From: Prochlorococcus sp. AG-402-G19
Lineage (GTDB): Bacteria > Cyanobacteriota > Cyanobacteriia > PCC-6307 > Cyanobiaceae
Reading direction: 5' to 3'
Assembly (NCBI GenBank): GCA_003279455.1
Contig: QCHU01000014.1
Span: 1 to 34,112 of the forward strand
Length of the DNA stretch: 34,112 bases
Position numbers and translations under genes: made by a program. The notes below the pieces were generated by a model. The model saw only the letters and a list, made by a program, of their open reading frames with translations, was not told the DNA's origin and made no database searches. The first letter of the stretch is position 1; each line of letters begins with the position of its first letter. Positions 16,714 to 25,028 of this stretch are shown here, in pieces.

Positions 16714-17296
16714 TCTCCCTCTAGTAATTGCTAGTGGCAATCAAGGTAAAATCGAAGAATTTAAAAAACTTTTGGACGATTTTCCATTTAATTTATTGAC
16801 TCAACCTGTTGGCTTTGAGATTGAGGAAACAGGAAATACATTTATGGAAAATGCAAGAATAAAGGCAATTGCTGTTAGTCAAGCAACAGGTAATTTGTCT
16901 CTTGCTGACGACTCTGGGTTAAGTGTTGAGGCTCTTGGAGGGGCTCCAGGCATTTATTCTTCAAGGTATGCAAATTCAGATGAGGAAAGAATTAAAAAAT
17001 TGTTAGCAGAGGTAAAACCTTTTCCAAACAGACAAGCTAAATTTGAATGTGCATTATGTATAGCTAGAGGGGAAAAAGTGTTGATAGAAGTTTCAGGCTT
17101 TTGCGAAGGTTTAATAACTTTTTCCCCGAAAGGGAAAAATGGGTTTGGTTATGATCCGATTTTTGAAGTTGCTGGATTAGGTGAGACTTATGCGGAAATG
17201 GACCAGGAAAAAAAGAAGCATATTGGTCATAGGGGGAATGCATTCAAATTGCTTATACCAGAATTGAAAAAACTATTAGTTTCAATAAAAAAGTAG
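16706..17296 (+). CDS. rdgB: dITP/XTP pyrophosphatase (RdgB/HAM1)
   Basis: The 196-residue protein removes pyrophosphate from non-canonical purine triphosphates (ITP, XTP, dITP), keeping damaged purines out of nucleic acids. The nucleotide-binding SGNQGKIEEF (10-19), catalytic Asp69 in LADDSGLSVEALGGAPGIYS, and GKNGFGYDPIF are diagnostic. The start is TTG at 16706; the protein then begins LPLVIASGNQGK exactly as in the family and there is no ATG alternative nearby. The start lies within the last codons of the mutase gene (8-base overlap). It converges with the carotenoid oxygenase gene, 26 bases apart. Confidence 0.95.
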   Translation: MDNLPLVIASGNQGKIEEFKKLLDDFPFNLLTQPVGFEIEETGNTFMENARIKAIAVSQATGNLSLADDSGLSVEALGGAPGIYSSRYANSDEERIKKLLAEVKPFPNRQAKFECALCIARGEKVLIEVSGFCEGLITFSPKGKNGFGYDPIFEVAGLGETYAEMDQEKKKHIGHRGNAFKLLIPELKKLLVSIKK

Positions 17297-17322
17297 TTTT
17301 TGTTCTCTTGCTAAAGTTTTTT

Positions 17323-18816
17323 TTAATTTTCAACCCAGCTTCCATGTAATCCATGTGGAATTGAAATTGGAACTTCAAGAATAGCTTTTTCGGTCAGATC
17401 TTTAGAATCAAGGAGTATTAAATCAGTTCCAGATCTAATACTATTCCAAACCAATGCAACAACCCATCCATTGTCTTCTTCAGATTTTGATTCTTGCGAT
17501 GGGATAAATAAAGGTTCACTTACAAAACCTCTTGGCGCAGCGCTCCAACTAATCTCTTTATTATTTGATAAATCGATTTTCTTTATAGCTTGAAGTGGCC
17601 CATTCCCTTCTTTTTTTTCTGCAGTTGCCATCCAACTGAAGCGGGCCTTTATTCCTTCGAAATGAGGATTGACCATTGCAAATTCACAACATTGGTTGCT
17701 GATAGTTGAACAGGTAAATGTATTTTCTATTGGATTGATTTCACTTCTTTTCAAAATTCCTTCTGGTAAAAGATCAAAATCAATTTCTCTAAAATTATCC
17801 TCGGGTCCAATACTAGGAAAATCATCATAAAAAATACTTTCAATATTGATTTTTTCATTATCTTCCCATGCATTTAGATGATGAAAAACAAAACCTTTAG
17901 GAGCATCAACTGATTTTGGAGGTTGACCCGCAAATTTGCCAGCGTCCCTTGGAATTAATAAAAATTTTGAATTCCCAAAGGGTTTGGAGGCTAAACATTG
18001 TGCTGCTCCTTTTTGTCCAAGCAGGAACGGGAGAGGATTGAAACTAATAGCATTTTGAAGAAATATTGCCCAGTTTGGAGTTATGGCAAAATCATGCAAG
18101 AACGCAAATCCATTAAAAGAATCTTTTCTATCACTTAAAAGAGAGCCAATATTTTCGCCCTCTGTGGAAAATTCCATTAATCTTATTGTGCTTTTAGGAC
18201 CCGTAGATACCCCAAAAGTGACCATTCTTTGACTTTTATGATGGCCAGGGTCAAATCGTGGATGAGCACTAAATGCCTCACCTTTTTTTAAAACACCTTT
18301 TAAGTTGGATAAACCTTTTGTCTCAAGGGTATTTGGATCAAGAGAATATGGGCTTGATGCTTCCCATAAAGCTAGTAGATCATCTCCAAGTTTTATTACG
18401 TGAGTATTGGCAATGTTTTTTAGTCTTACATCAAAAGCATTAGCTAATACCCCGCCTTCTTTTTGAGTTCCAAATACACCTCTATACAGAAATTTCTGGG
18501 ATTTTTCTTCTTCTGCCCATTCCTTTGTGCGAACAAAACGATTTGTCAGGCTTATTTTCCCATTTTTAAATTTGAAGGCAGCAATCATTCCATCTCCATC
18601 AAAAGGATGATGTACCCATCTTCCGCCTCTTTCTAATCTGCCTGGTCCATTTCGATAAAACGTACCAGAAATTTGTTCAGGAATAGATCCTTTTACAAGT
18701 TTGAGTTCAGTGTGATCTAATTCTTTTTCAACATTGCAATAAGCCTTTGACCAATCTTCTTTGTTAAAGATTGTTTGCTGGGGTGATGTTTCTCTTTTTA
18801 AATAACTAACTGCCAC
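17323..18816 (-). CDS. Carotenoid cleavage oxygenase (RPE65 family)
   Basis: The 497-residue protein belongs to the iron(II)-dependent carotenoid oxygenase family. The four iron-binding histidines can be placed as His185 (FSAHPRFDP), His241 (FLHDFAIT), His312 (VFHHLNAWED) and His491 (GLHGSW), one per blade of the propeller. FYRNGPGRLERGG and HHPFDGDGMIAAF are the usual N-terminal signatures. It cleaves carotenoids or apocarotenoids; the product may be an apocarotenal, retinal-like compound or signal, but specificity cannot be read. The start is GTG at 18816, with no upstream ATG apparent. No signal peptide or membrane span is visible. It lies 88 bases after hisB on the same strand. Confidence 0.93.
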   Translation of the reverse strand: MAVSYLKRETSPQQTIFNKEDWSKAYCNVEKELDHTELKLVKGSIPEQISGTFYRNGPGRLERGGRWVHHPFDGDGMIAAFKFKNGKISLTNRFVRTKEWAEEEKSQKFLYRGVFGTQKEGGVLANAFDVRLKNIANTHVIKLGDDLLALWEASSPYSLDPNTLETKGLSNLKGVLKKGEAFSAHPRFDPGHHKSQRMVTFGVSTGPKSTIRLMEFSTEGENIGSLLSDRKDSFNGFAFLHDFAITPNWAIFLQNAISFNPLPFLLGQKGAAQCLASKPFGNSKFLLIPRDAGKFAGQPPKSVDAPKGFVFHHLNAWEDNEKINIESIFYDDFPSIGPEDNFREIDFDLLPEGILKRSEINPIENTFTCSTISNQCCEFAMVNPHFEGIKARFSWMATAEKKEGNGPLQAIKKIDLSNNKEISWSAAPRGFVSEPLFIPSQESKSEEDNGWVVALVWNSIRSGTDLILLDSKDLTEKAILEVPISIPHGLHGSWVEN

Positions 18817-18904
18817 TTTTTTTCTATATTGAAACTTGATTTTCGCTTAAACTTCTTACTTTTGCGAGCTTAACCTCAAAATGATTTATTTAAATATGGA
18901 GTTT

Positions 18905-19516
18905 TTATTGACCAGCCTGTTCAAGAACTCCTTTACTGCTTGGGATTTGACTTGATCTTCTAGGGTCAATTTCAGTAGCCATCCGAAGAGCTCTTGCGAA
19001 AGATTTGAAAGTAGCCTCAATTATGTGGTGAGTATTATTTCCCGCCAGTTGTCTGATGTGGAGAGTTAAACCACCATTACTGACAACAGCACCAAAAAAT
19101 TCTTTTACCAATTCCGTATCATAAGTGCCCACTTTTTGAGAAGGCATATCTAAATTAAAACTTAAATGTGGCCGACCGGAACAATCAACCACAACCTGAA
19201 TAAGAGCTTCATCAAGCGGAGCTAAAAAATGACCAAAGCGTTTTATTCCAACTCGATCACCCAATGCTTTTGACAAAGCTTGTCCAATAGCAATCCCAAC
19301 ATCTTCATTACTGTGATGATCGTCTATATGAGTATCTCCATTAGCTCTTACTTCAATATCAAATAATCCATGGCTAGATAATTGTTGGATCATGTGGTCT
19401 AGAAAACCAATCCCTGTATTTGTAATGCATTTCCCAGAACCATCAAGATCAATTCTCACAAAAACGTCAGTTTCCTTGGTTTTACGGCTAATCTCCCCTG
19501 CTCTAGTTTTTTTCAT
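18905..19516 (-). CDS. hisB: Imidazoleglycerol-phosphate dehydratase
   Basis: The 203-residue enzyme performs the sixth step of histidine synthesis, dehydrating imidazoleglycerol phosphate. The two metal-binding His-rich repeats are present: [14 protein letters not shown] with DDHHSNED (65-72), and [17 protein letters not shown] with the preceding HIRQLAGN. It is the monofunctional form, lacking the phosphatase domain of the E. coli fusion. ATG start, 30 bases after the fabI stop on the same strand, so the two are likely co-transcribed although the pathways are unrelated. Confidence 0.96.
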   Translation of the reverse strand: MKKTRAGEISRKTKETDVFVRIDLDGSGKCITNTGIGFLDHMIQQLSSHGLFDIEVRANGDTHIDDHHSNEDVGIAIGQALSKALGDRVGIKRFGHFLAPLDEALIQVVVDCSGRPHLSFNLDMPSQKVGTYDTELVKEFFGAVVSNGGLTLHIRQLAGNNTHHIIEATFKSFARALRMATEIDPRRSSQIPSSKGVLEQAGQ

Positions 19517-19546
19517 ATTTGATTGGCAATTTGAGTTGGCTTGAAA

Positions 19547-20329
19547 TTACATCCCATTTATGCAATAACCTGCATCAACATAAACAGTTTGTCCTGATAT
19601 ACCACTCGAAAGATCGCTAAGCAAGAAAGCAGCGGTATTACCTACCTCGATTTGAGTAACGGTTCTCCTGAGGGGAGCTTTTTCTTCGACATTATGAATC
19701 ATGTCCAGAATTCCTCCAATAGCTGAACTCGCGAGAGTTCTTATTGGTCCGGCACTAATAGCATTTACTCGAACCTGATTTTCAGGACCAAGTTCTTCCG
19801 AAAGATATCTAACGGATGCTTCTAAAGCTGCTTTAGCAACTCCCATTACGTTGTAATTTGGAATCGCTCGTTCTGCTCCTAAATAAGTCAAGGTGACTAC
19901 ACCTGCACCTTTACTGAACAGAGGTTTTGCATATTTACATAGTGGGGCGAGTGAGTAAGCACTAATTTCTAGGGCTCTTGAGAATCCCTCTGAAGAGGTT
20001 GCACTGTAATTACCTACTAGTTCTTCTTTTCCTGCAAAGGCTAGACAGTGAACTAATCCATCAAGTTGGCCCCATTGATTTTTAATGGCTTCAAAAACTT
20101 CTTCAATTTGAGAAGAGCTTTGAACATTAAGTGGTAAGAATAGGCTTGGATTTAAAGGGGAAGTAAGTTCTTTTACTTTTGCTTCAAATCTACCTTTTTC
20201 ATCGGGTAAGTATGTAATTCCTAGTTCAGCTCCAGCTGCTTTTAACTGTTGTGCAATACCCCAGGCAATTGATCTGTTGTTTGCTATTCCTGTAACTAGG
20301 ATTTTTTTGCCACTAAGATCGAGAAGCAT
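19547..20329 (-). CDS. fabI: Enoyl-[acyl-carrier-protein] reductase (NADH)
   Basis: FabI carries out the last reduction in each cycle of fatty-acid elongation. The 260-residue short-chain dehydrogenase has the FabI-type cofactor motif GIANNRSIAWGIA (14-26), the conserved Tyr149, and the catalytic pair Tyr159/Lys166 in YNVMGVAKAALEASVRYL (the Tyr-x6-Lys spacing that distinguishes FabI from ordinary Tyr-x3-Lys dehydrogenases). It ends in SGISGQTVYVDAGYCINGM, typical of FabI. ATG start. It is divergent from the thioredoxin-fold gene (119 bases apart) and leads into hisB. Confidence 0.97.
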   Translation of the reverse strand: MLLDLSGKKILVTGIANNRSIAWGIAQQLKAAGAELGITYLPDEKGRFEAKVKELTSPLNPSLFLPLNVQSSSQIEEVFEAIKNQWGQLDGLVHCLAFAGKEELVGNYSATSSEGFSRALEISAYSLAPLCKYAKPLFSKGAGVVTLTYLGAERAIPNYNVMGVAKAALEASVRYLSEELGPENQVRVNAISAGPIRTLASSAIGGILDMIHNVEEKAPLRRTVTQIEVGNTAAFLLSDLSSGISGQTVYVDAGYCINGM

Positions 20330-20448
20330 CTTTCGGACTCATTTGGTTAGTATTACTAATTGTCCCTTATTTAGGGCTAAGACTCATAGTTAAATGAAAA
20401 TATAGTTAAAAGTTCTGTAATCCATTAACCCGCAAAAGTATAAGAATC

Positions 20449-21069
20449 ATGGTCCGAACAGCCTCAACAATGCTTCCATTAGGAACTCAATTACCAGCTT
20501 TTGAGTTAGGTGTGGTTTCAGGCGTGAACCTTGCTCCGGATGATTCCTTAAGGGGTCTTAGTCATATCAATAGTTTTCAATTAATAAAAAGACCATTGTT
20601 TTTGATGGTTATCTGCGCTCATTGTCCATTTGTTAAACATGTAGAAAATGGAATCACAAATTTGTTCAATTCTTTTGGTGATGACGTTCAATTTTTGGCT
20701 ATTTCTAGCAATAGCGTGAAAACACACCCGCAAGACGCGCCAGGATTCCTAGCTTCTCAAGCCAATAAAATGGGATGGAAGTTTCCATATTTATTTGATT
20801 CTGATCAAAAATTAGCAATGGCGCTTAAAGCCGCATGTACCCCCGATTTTTATATTTTTTGGCCTTCTCCAGATGGAGGCTCAACATTGAGATACAGGGG
20901 ACAAATGGATGGAAGTCGTCCTGGCAATGAAATACCTGTTTCTGGTGATGATATTCGTCTAGCACTCGGATCTTTATTAAAAGGAGAAGATATTTCAGCT
21001 AATCAAAAACCTTCTATTGGTTGCAACATTAAATGGCATCCTGGTATGGAGCCTGAGTGGTTTGGATGA
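20449..21069 (+). CDS. Thioredoxin-fold (AhpC/TSA-like) protein
   Basis: The 206-residue protein has a redoxin fold with the CxxC motif ICAHCPFVKH (Cys56, Cys59), a cis-proline at CTPDFYIF (131-132), and a C-terminal SIGCNIKWHPG tail with a further cysteine (Cys192). The latter tail, preceded by a long insertion, marks a group of thioredoxin-family proteins common in bacteria including cyanobacteria; function is not known. The CxxC with a His between the cysteines suggests disulfide exchange; a role in peroxide removal is possible but not shown. No signal peptide is visible. ATG start; followed 51 bases later by the aminotransferase gene. Confidence 0.85.
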   Translation: MVRTASTMLPLGTQLPAFELGVVSGVNLAPDDSLRGLSHINSFQLIKRPLFLMVICAHCPFVKHVENGITNLFNSFGDDVQFLAISSNSVKTHPQDAPGFLASQANKMGWKFPYLFDSDQKLAMALKAACTPDFYIFWPSPDGGSTLRYRGQMDGSRPGNEIPVSGDDIRLALGSLLKGEDISANQKPSIGCNIKWHPGMEPEWFG

Positions 21070-21120
21070 ATTAATGAGTTTCTTTTTGATTATTTATCGC
21101 TGCATTTAATTTAAATAGTT

Positions 21121-22290
21121 ATGCAAATACCTCCTTTTAGCCTCGAAGCTCAAATTTCTGAAATTGGAGAAGAGATTGAAGAAGCTTTAATAAAGGTTTT
21201 TAGAAGTGGAAAATATATTGGAGGAGAAGAGGTAACTTCCTTCGAAAAAGCTTTTGCTTTAGCTACAGGAACTTCTTACTCAGTTAGTTGTAATAGTGGA
21301 ACTGATGCATTGATTCTTGCTTTAAGATCACTAAATATTGGTCAAGGTGATGAGGTGATTACCTCATCATTTAGTTTTTTTGCTACTGCAGAAGCAATTA
21401 CAAGTGTTGGAGCTAGCCCGGTTTTTGTAGATATTAATCCTGAAAATTATCTTATGGATCTGGATTTAATAGACAAAGCAATAACTCCTAAAACAAAAGC
21501 GATTTTGCCTGTGCATTTGTTTGGTCATCCATTAGATATGGATAAAATAATGGCTATTGCTGAAGAAAATAATCTAAAGGTTATCGAAGATTGTGCGCAA
21601 GCAGCTGGTGCGTATTGGCGAGGTAAACCTGTAGGAAGTTATGGAGATGTAGGTTGTTTTAGTTTTTTTCCTACTAAAAACTTAGGTGCAGCAGGAGATG
21701 GAGGAGCGATAACTACTAATGATTTTGATCTGGCAAAAACAATTAGGGAATTAGCTATTCATGGGATGCCAAAGAGATATTTTCATACAAGCATTGGATA
21801 TAATAGTAGACTTGATACATTACAAGCTGCAATTTTAAATGTTAAGTTGGCTAGACTAAATAAATGGATCGAGCAAAGGAAAGGAATAGCAATTAATTAT
21901 ATAAACAAATTATCCACTATAGAATCAATTAAATTACCATCTAATATTTTGAATAATAATTCTGGTCATTCTTGGAATCAATTTGTAATAAGAATAATGG
22001 ACAATTCTTTTGTTGACAATATAAAATTTAGTTCTGAGGATGTTCTTGATAATATAAGTAGAGATCTATTTAAAATTGGACTTGAAGGGCTTGGAGTGAA
22101 TACAATAATTTATTACCCAATACCCATACATCTTCAACCTGCATATAAAGATTTAGGTTATAAAAAAGGCTCTCTTCCTGTCACTGAAAAAATATGTAGT
22201 CAGGTTATTAGTTTGCCTATTTTCCCTGAGTTGAAATCTATTGAGCAATTATATGTAATTGATAAAATAAAAGAAATTTTTAGAAAATAA
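21121..22290 (+). CDS. DegT/DnrJ/EryC1/StrS family PLP aminotransferase
   Basis: The 389-residue protein belongs to the sugar aminotransferase family. The PLP lysine is Lys186 in SFFPTKNLGAAGDGG, the ring-binding aspartate is Asp157 in IEDCAQAAGA, and the phosphate-binding region SCNSGTDALILALRS (56-70) is typical, as are IHGMPKRYFH and GYNSRLDTLQAAIL. Members transfer an amino group to keto-sugars on nucleotides for surface polysaccharides or glycans. Such a role is likely here, but no other sugar-nucleotide gene is adjacent; the nearest candidate partner is the Gfo/Idh oxidoreductase at 9797-10819. The 3' third has more Asn/Ile and a lower GC content than the 5' part. It is convergent with the photolyase gene, one base apart. 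Confidence 0.92.
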   Translation: MQIPPFSLEAQISEIGEEIEEALIKVFRSGKYIGGEEVTSFEKAFALATGTSYSVSCNSGTDALILALRSLNIGQGDEVITSSFSFFATAEAITSVGASPVFVDINPENYLMDLDLIDKAITPKTKAILPVHLFGHPLDMDKIMAIAEENNLKVIEDCAQAAGAYWRGKPVGSYGDVGCFSFFPTKNLGAAGDGGAITTNDFDLAKTIRELAIHGMPKRYFHTSIGYNSRLDTLQAAILNVKLARLNKWIEQRKGIAINYINKLSTIESIKLPSNILNNNSGHSWNQFVIRIMDNSFVDNIKFSSEDVLDNISRDLFKIGLEGLGVNTIIYYPIPIHLQPAYKDLGYKKGSLPVTEKICSQVISLPIFPELKSIEQLYVIDKIKEIFRK

Positions 22291-22291
22291 T

Positions 22292-23773
22292 CTACTTAAT
22301 ACCTGAATATAATTCTTTGAAGATTGTTGTTTGATTTTTGTGGTTTATTATAGGTTTTGGATAGCCATTTCTCTCCGCAGAAATTATTTCACCTGAAAGT
22401 AAATTAGGCGTTGAAATGTGTGATAGCTCAGGAATCCATTTGCGGATATAATTGCCATCTTCGTCGAATTTAGAAGCTTGTCTAAAAGGATTAAATATTC
22501 TCATAGGCTTTGGATCCATTCCACTGCTAGCAGACCATTGCCAGCCTCCATTATTTGATGCCAGGTCGCCATCAACTAAGCTTTTCATGAAGAAAAGTTC
22601 TCCCAATCTCCAATCAATTAAGAGGTCTTTTACTAGAAAAGAAGCAACAATCATTCTGCATCGATTATGCATCCATCCTGAATCCTTAAGTTGTCTCATT
22701 GAAGCATCAATTATTGGGATACCGGTGAATCCATTCTCCCAAGAATCAAGCCAATCAGATCTATTTTGCCATGGAAAATTCAACCATTTTTTCCTGTATG
22801 GACCTTTCTCTAGCTCTGGAAAATTAATGAGAGCATTTTGATAAAATTCTCTCCAAGCAAGTTCCTTTATCCATGTATCAATAGAATTTATTTTGTAATC
22901 ATCAGCCGTCAATTTTTTTGATACTTGAGCTCCATTCCATACTGCCCTACAACTAATTGTACCTAAACTTAAAGCAGCACTTAAATGAGAAGTCTTTTCT
23001 AAAGATGGAATATCTCTTGATCGATTATATAAATTTATAATTCCTGAATGTATAAAAAAGTTTAATTGCTTTATTGACGCTGACTCTCCTGGTTTGCAAG
23101 GACATAGATTAGTATTCTTGAATCTATTTAAAGAAAGTAAATCGTAAATAGGTTTACTTTCTCTTGTAATACAATAGTTTAAATTAGAGTTTTTTATTGA
23201 TGATAGTTCGCTTTCATCTAGGCCTACAAATTTTTTAGCTGTTGTTGAGATTTGTATTAAGTTATTATCTAATAAGTTTTTTTTATTGATAATATCAATC
23301 CATTTACGATAAAAGGGTCCATATACTTTGTATGGTTCGTCATTGTTCGTTTTGATATTACTTGGGTTGACAATTAATTGATCTAAAAATGTATATACTT
23401 TTCTTTTTTCTTTTGAAAGATGGCCAATGATTTTTTTATCTCTATTAATTTCATAAGGTTCAATATTCTCATTCCAGTAAATACATTCAGCTTTAATTAA
23501 TTCCGCTAATTGAGGAATTAATTTAATAGGATCTCCATTCAATATTAATAAACTACTTCCTCTACTCTTCCAATTCTTTTGCAGTTCTAAAAGACTTTCG
23601 CCTAAAAACCAATTTTTTGCTGCTGATGTAGTTCTATTGAGGTTGAGAAGATTTGGATCTAAAACATATACTCCAATAAGGTTTTTCGAATTTTTAGATG
23701 CTTCGAATAGACCGATATTATCTTCAAGCCTTAAATCTCTTCTATGCCAAAATATTGATCGAAAATTTTTCAT
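22292..23773 (-). CDS. phrB: Deoxyribodipyrimidine photo-lyase (class I CPD photolyase)
   Basis: Photolyase repairs UV-induced pyrimidine dimers with blue light. The 493-residue protein starts MKNFRSIFWHRRDLRLEDN, with an N-terminal antenna domain, and has the FAD-domain motifs WIKELAWREFY (301-311), TGIPIIDASMRQLK (350-363) and NNGGWQWSASSGMD (407-420); the NNGGWQW-SSGMD form is that of microbial class I CPD photolyases rather than cryptochromes. I chose the ATG at 23773, which overlaps the preceding Nudix gene as ATGA. An earlier ATG at 23806 would add 11 residues within the Nudix gene and is less likely. It likely belongs to a leftward folK-Nudix-phrB transcript. Confidence 0.95.
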   Translation of the reverse strand: MKNFRSIFWHRRDLRLEDNIGLFEASKNSKNLIGVYVLDPNLLNLNRTTSAAKNWFLGESLLELQKNWKSRGSSLLILNGDPIKLIPQLAELIKAECIYWNENIEPYEINRDKKIIGHLSKEKRKVYTFLDQLIVNPSNIKTNNDEPYKVYGPFYRKWIDIINKKNLLDNNLIQISTTAKKFVGLDESELSSIKNSNLNYCITRESKPIYDLLSLNRFKNTNLCPCKPGESASIKQLNFFIHSGIINLYNRSRDIPSLEKTSHLSAALSLGTISCRAVWNGAQVSKKLTADDYKINSIDTWIKELAWREFYQNALINFPELEKGPYRKKWLNFPWQNRSDWLDSWENGFTGIPIIDASMRQLKDSGWMHNRCRMIVASFLVKDLLIDWRLGELFFMKSLVDGDLASNNGGWQWSASSGMDPKPMRIFNPFRQASKFDEDGNYIRKWIPELSHISTPNLLSGEIISAERNGYPKPIINHKNQTTIFKELYSGIK

Positions 23774-24330
23774 CCTATATTCAAGAGTTGGCAGGCTCTG
23801 AACCATGCTGTAATAGTTTTCCCATCAAGTGACTCTTCCCCGCTTGCAATGATTTCATTTAACTTTTCTGGGGCAATTTTTAATACTTCAATATCTTCAT
23901 CTGCATCACCCTCAGGTTTCTTTTCAAGTTTAGTTAAATCTCTTGCAAGGAAAAGATGAATTGTTTCGTCAGAATATCCTGGGCAAGGAAGCATCTCTCC
24001 AAGATTGTCCCATCTTTTTGCAGAGTAACCACTTTCTTCTTGAACTTCTCTTTTGATTGATTCCAGTGGGCTTTCACCTACTTCTAATGTTCCAGCTGGA
24101 AACTCAAGGATTCTTCTCGAACAAGCAAATCTGTATTGACGAAGAATAACGACTTCTCCAGAATTTGTTATCGGTACTGCCAATGCAGCTCCTGGATGAC
24201 GAATGATCCCAAACTCGCCCTTCATTGAATTAGGCAAAAGAAATTTATTAATTTCAAAACGAATTTTTTTTGCATCAAGACAAGCTTTTGTCTCAATAAT
24301 TTCTGAAGGTTCAGGTCCTGGAATAGACAT
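23770..24330 (-). CDS. Nudix hydrolase, ADP-ribose pyrophosphatase-like
   Basis: The 186-residue protein has a full Nudix box, Gly80-x5-Glu86-x7-Arg94-Glu95-x2-Glu98-Glu99-x-Gly101 (in GTLEVGESPLE and REVQEESGY). The preceding VVILRQYRFACSRRILEFPAG is the pattern of ADP-ribose/ADP-sugar pyrophosphatases (NudF/MutT-like group), which hydrolyse ADP-ribose or related nucleotide sugars. Substrate is inferred from family only. ATG start. Its TGA overlaps the photolyase ATG by four bases, indicating coupled translation; it follows folK by 69 bases. Confidence 0.9.
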   Translation of the reverse strand: MSIPGPEPSEIIETKACLDAKKIRFEINKFLLPNSMKGEFGIIRHPGAALAVPITNSGEVVILRQYRFACSRRILEFPAGTLEVGESPLESIKREVQEESGYSAKRWDNLGEMLPCPGYSDETIHLFLARDLTKLEKKPEGDADEDIEVLKIAPEKLNEIIASGEESLDGKTITAWFRACQLLNIG

Positions 24331-24399
24331 GCTTTTTTTTTCTATTCCTATAGGATGGCTGATTTTTTTAGAAAAGGTTGGTGACTTTTGTTACGAGTT

Positions 24400-24981
24400 T
24401 TATTCAGGCCAAATGTTTTGAGAACTGATTCGTTTCGGGTTTCCTTGAGTTTTTGATAAAACTTCTGCTAGGGGAATTAAAACAAAGTTTCTTTCACTTA
24501 ATCTTGGATGAGGCAAAATCAAAGTGTCTGTATTTATCTGCAGTCCTCCCCAAGAGATGAAGTCAATATCCAAAGATCTTGGCCCCCAAAAAATCTCAGT
24601 ATTTTCTCTTTCCCTACCTGCAATTTTTTCTAATTCTAAAAATTTTTTCATCAAAGAAATAGCTGCTTTTTCATTTGGGGTCGCTGAGGCAAAACCCTCT
24701 CCTTCTACAACAAGCACGGTATTAATAAATTTTGGTTGATCAATTGGACCCCCTAAAGGATCAGTTTCAAATAGAGGAGCCCATTGAAAAGATAAAGACT
24801 TATCAAAATTTTGAGAGTCGATTTTTGGATGATTTAAAGCAATATTCCACTCAATTATGCTTTTCTCTATACGCGGCCTCATGGTAGCGATTGTTCTTAT
24901 GGGATCTCCAAGAATGCCAGGGATATTTGCGCCTAGTGAGATGACGAGTTTCAATTCTGGTTTTGGTTTTGCATAAGTCAT
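24400..24981 (-). CDS. folK: 2-amino-4-hydroxy-6-hydroxymethyldihydropteridine pyrophosphokinase
   Basis: FolK transfers pyrophosphate from ATP to hydroxymethyldihydropterin in folate synthesis. The 193-residue protein has LVISLGANIPGILGDPIRTI near the N-terminus, FINTVLVVEG, and the diagnostic GPRSLDIDFISWGG with LPHPRLSERNFVLIPLAEV; the two metal-binding aspartates lie in LDIDF. Length is slightly above the E. coli form. ATG start, 47 bases divergent from chlD. It is the first gene of a leftward run with Nudix hydrolase and photolyase; in some bacteria a folate serves as the photolyase antenna, so co-location is suggestive but may be chance. Confidence 0.94.
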   Translation of the reverse strand: MTYAKPKPELKLVISLGANIPGILGDPIRTIATMRPRIEKSIIEWNIALNHPKIDSQNFDKSLSFQWAPLFETDPLGGPIDQPKFINTVLVVEGEGFASATPNEKAAISLMKKFLELEKIAGRERENTEIFWGPRSLDIDFISWGGLQINTDTLILPHPRLSERNFVLIPLAEVLSKTQGNPKRISSQNIWPE

Positions 24982-25028
24982 GCGAATATTAAAAGACTTT
25001 TAAAAATTTGCTTGATTTATCCAACCCT

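Noticed and set aside
17268-17301. AAAAACTA / TAGTTTTT inverted repeat at the end of rdgB, considered as a terminator
   Set aside because: The stem is only eight A/T-rich pairs with an 18-base loop and includes the stop codon; too weak to call.
21121-22290. Genomic island for surface polysaccharides around the DegT-type aminotransferase
   Set aside because: It stands alone between housekeeping genes; no glycosyltransferase, tRNA or integrase flanks it.
22452-22841. 129-codon plus-strand open frame opposite the photolyase gene
   Set aside because: It covers the conserved FAD domain of the photolyase on the other strand; codon pattern fits the photolyase, not this frame.
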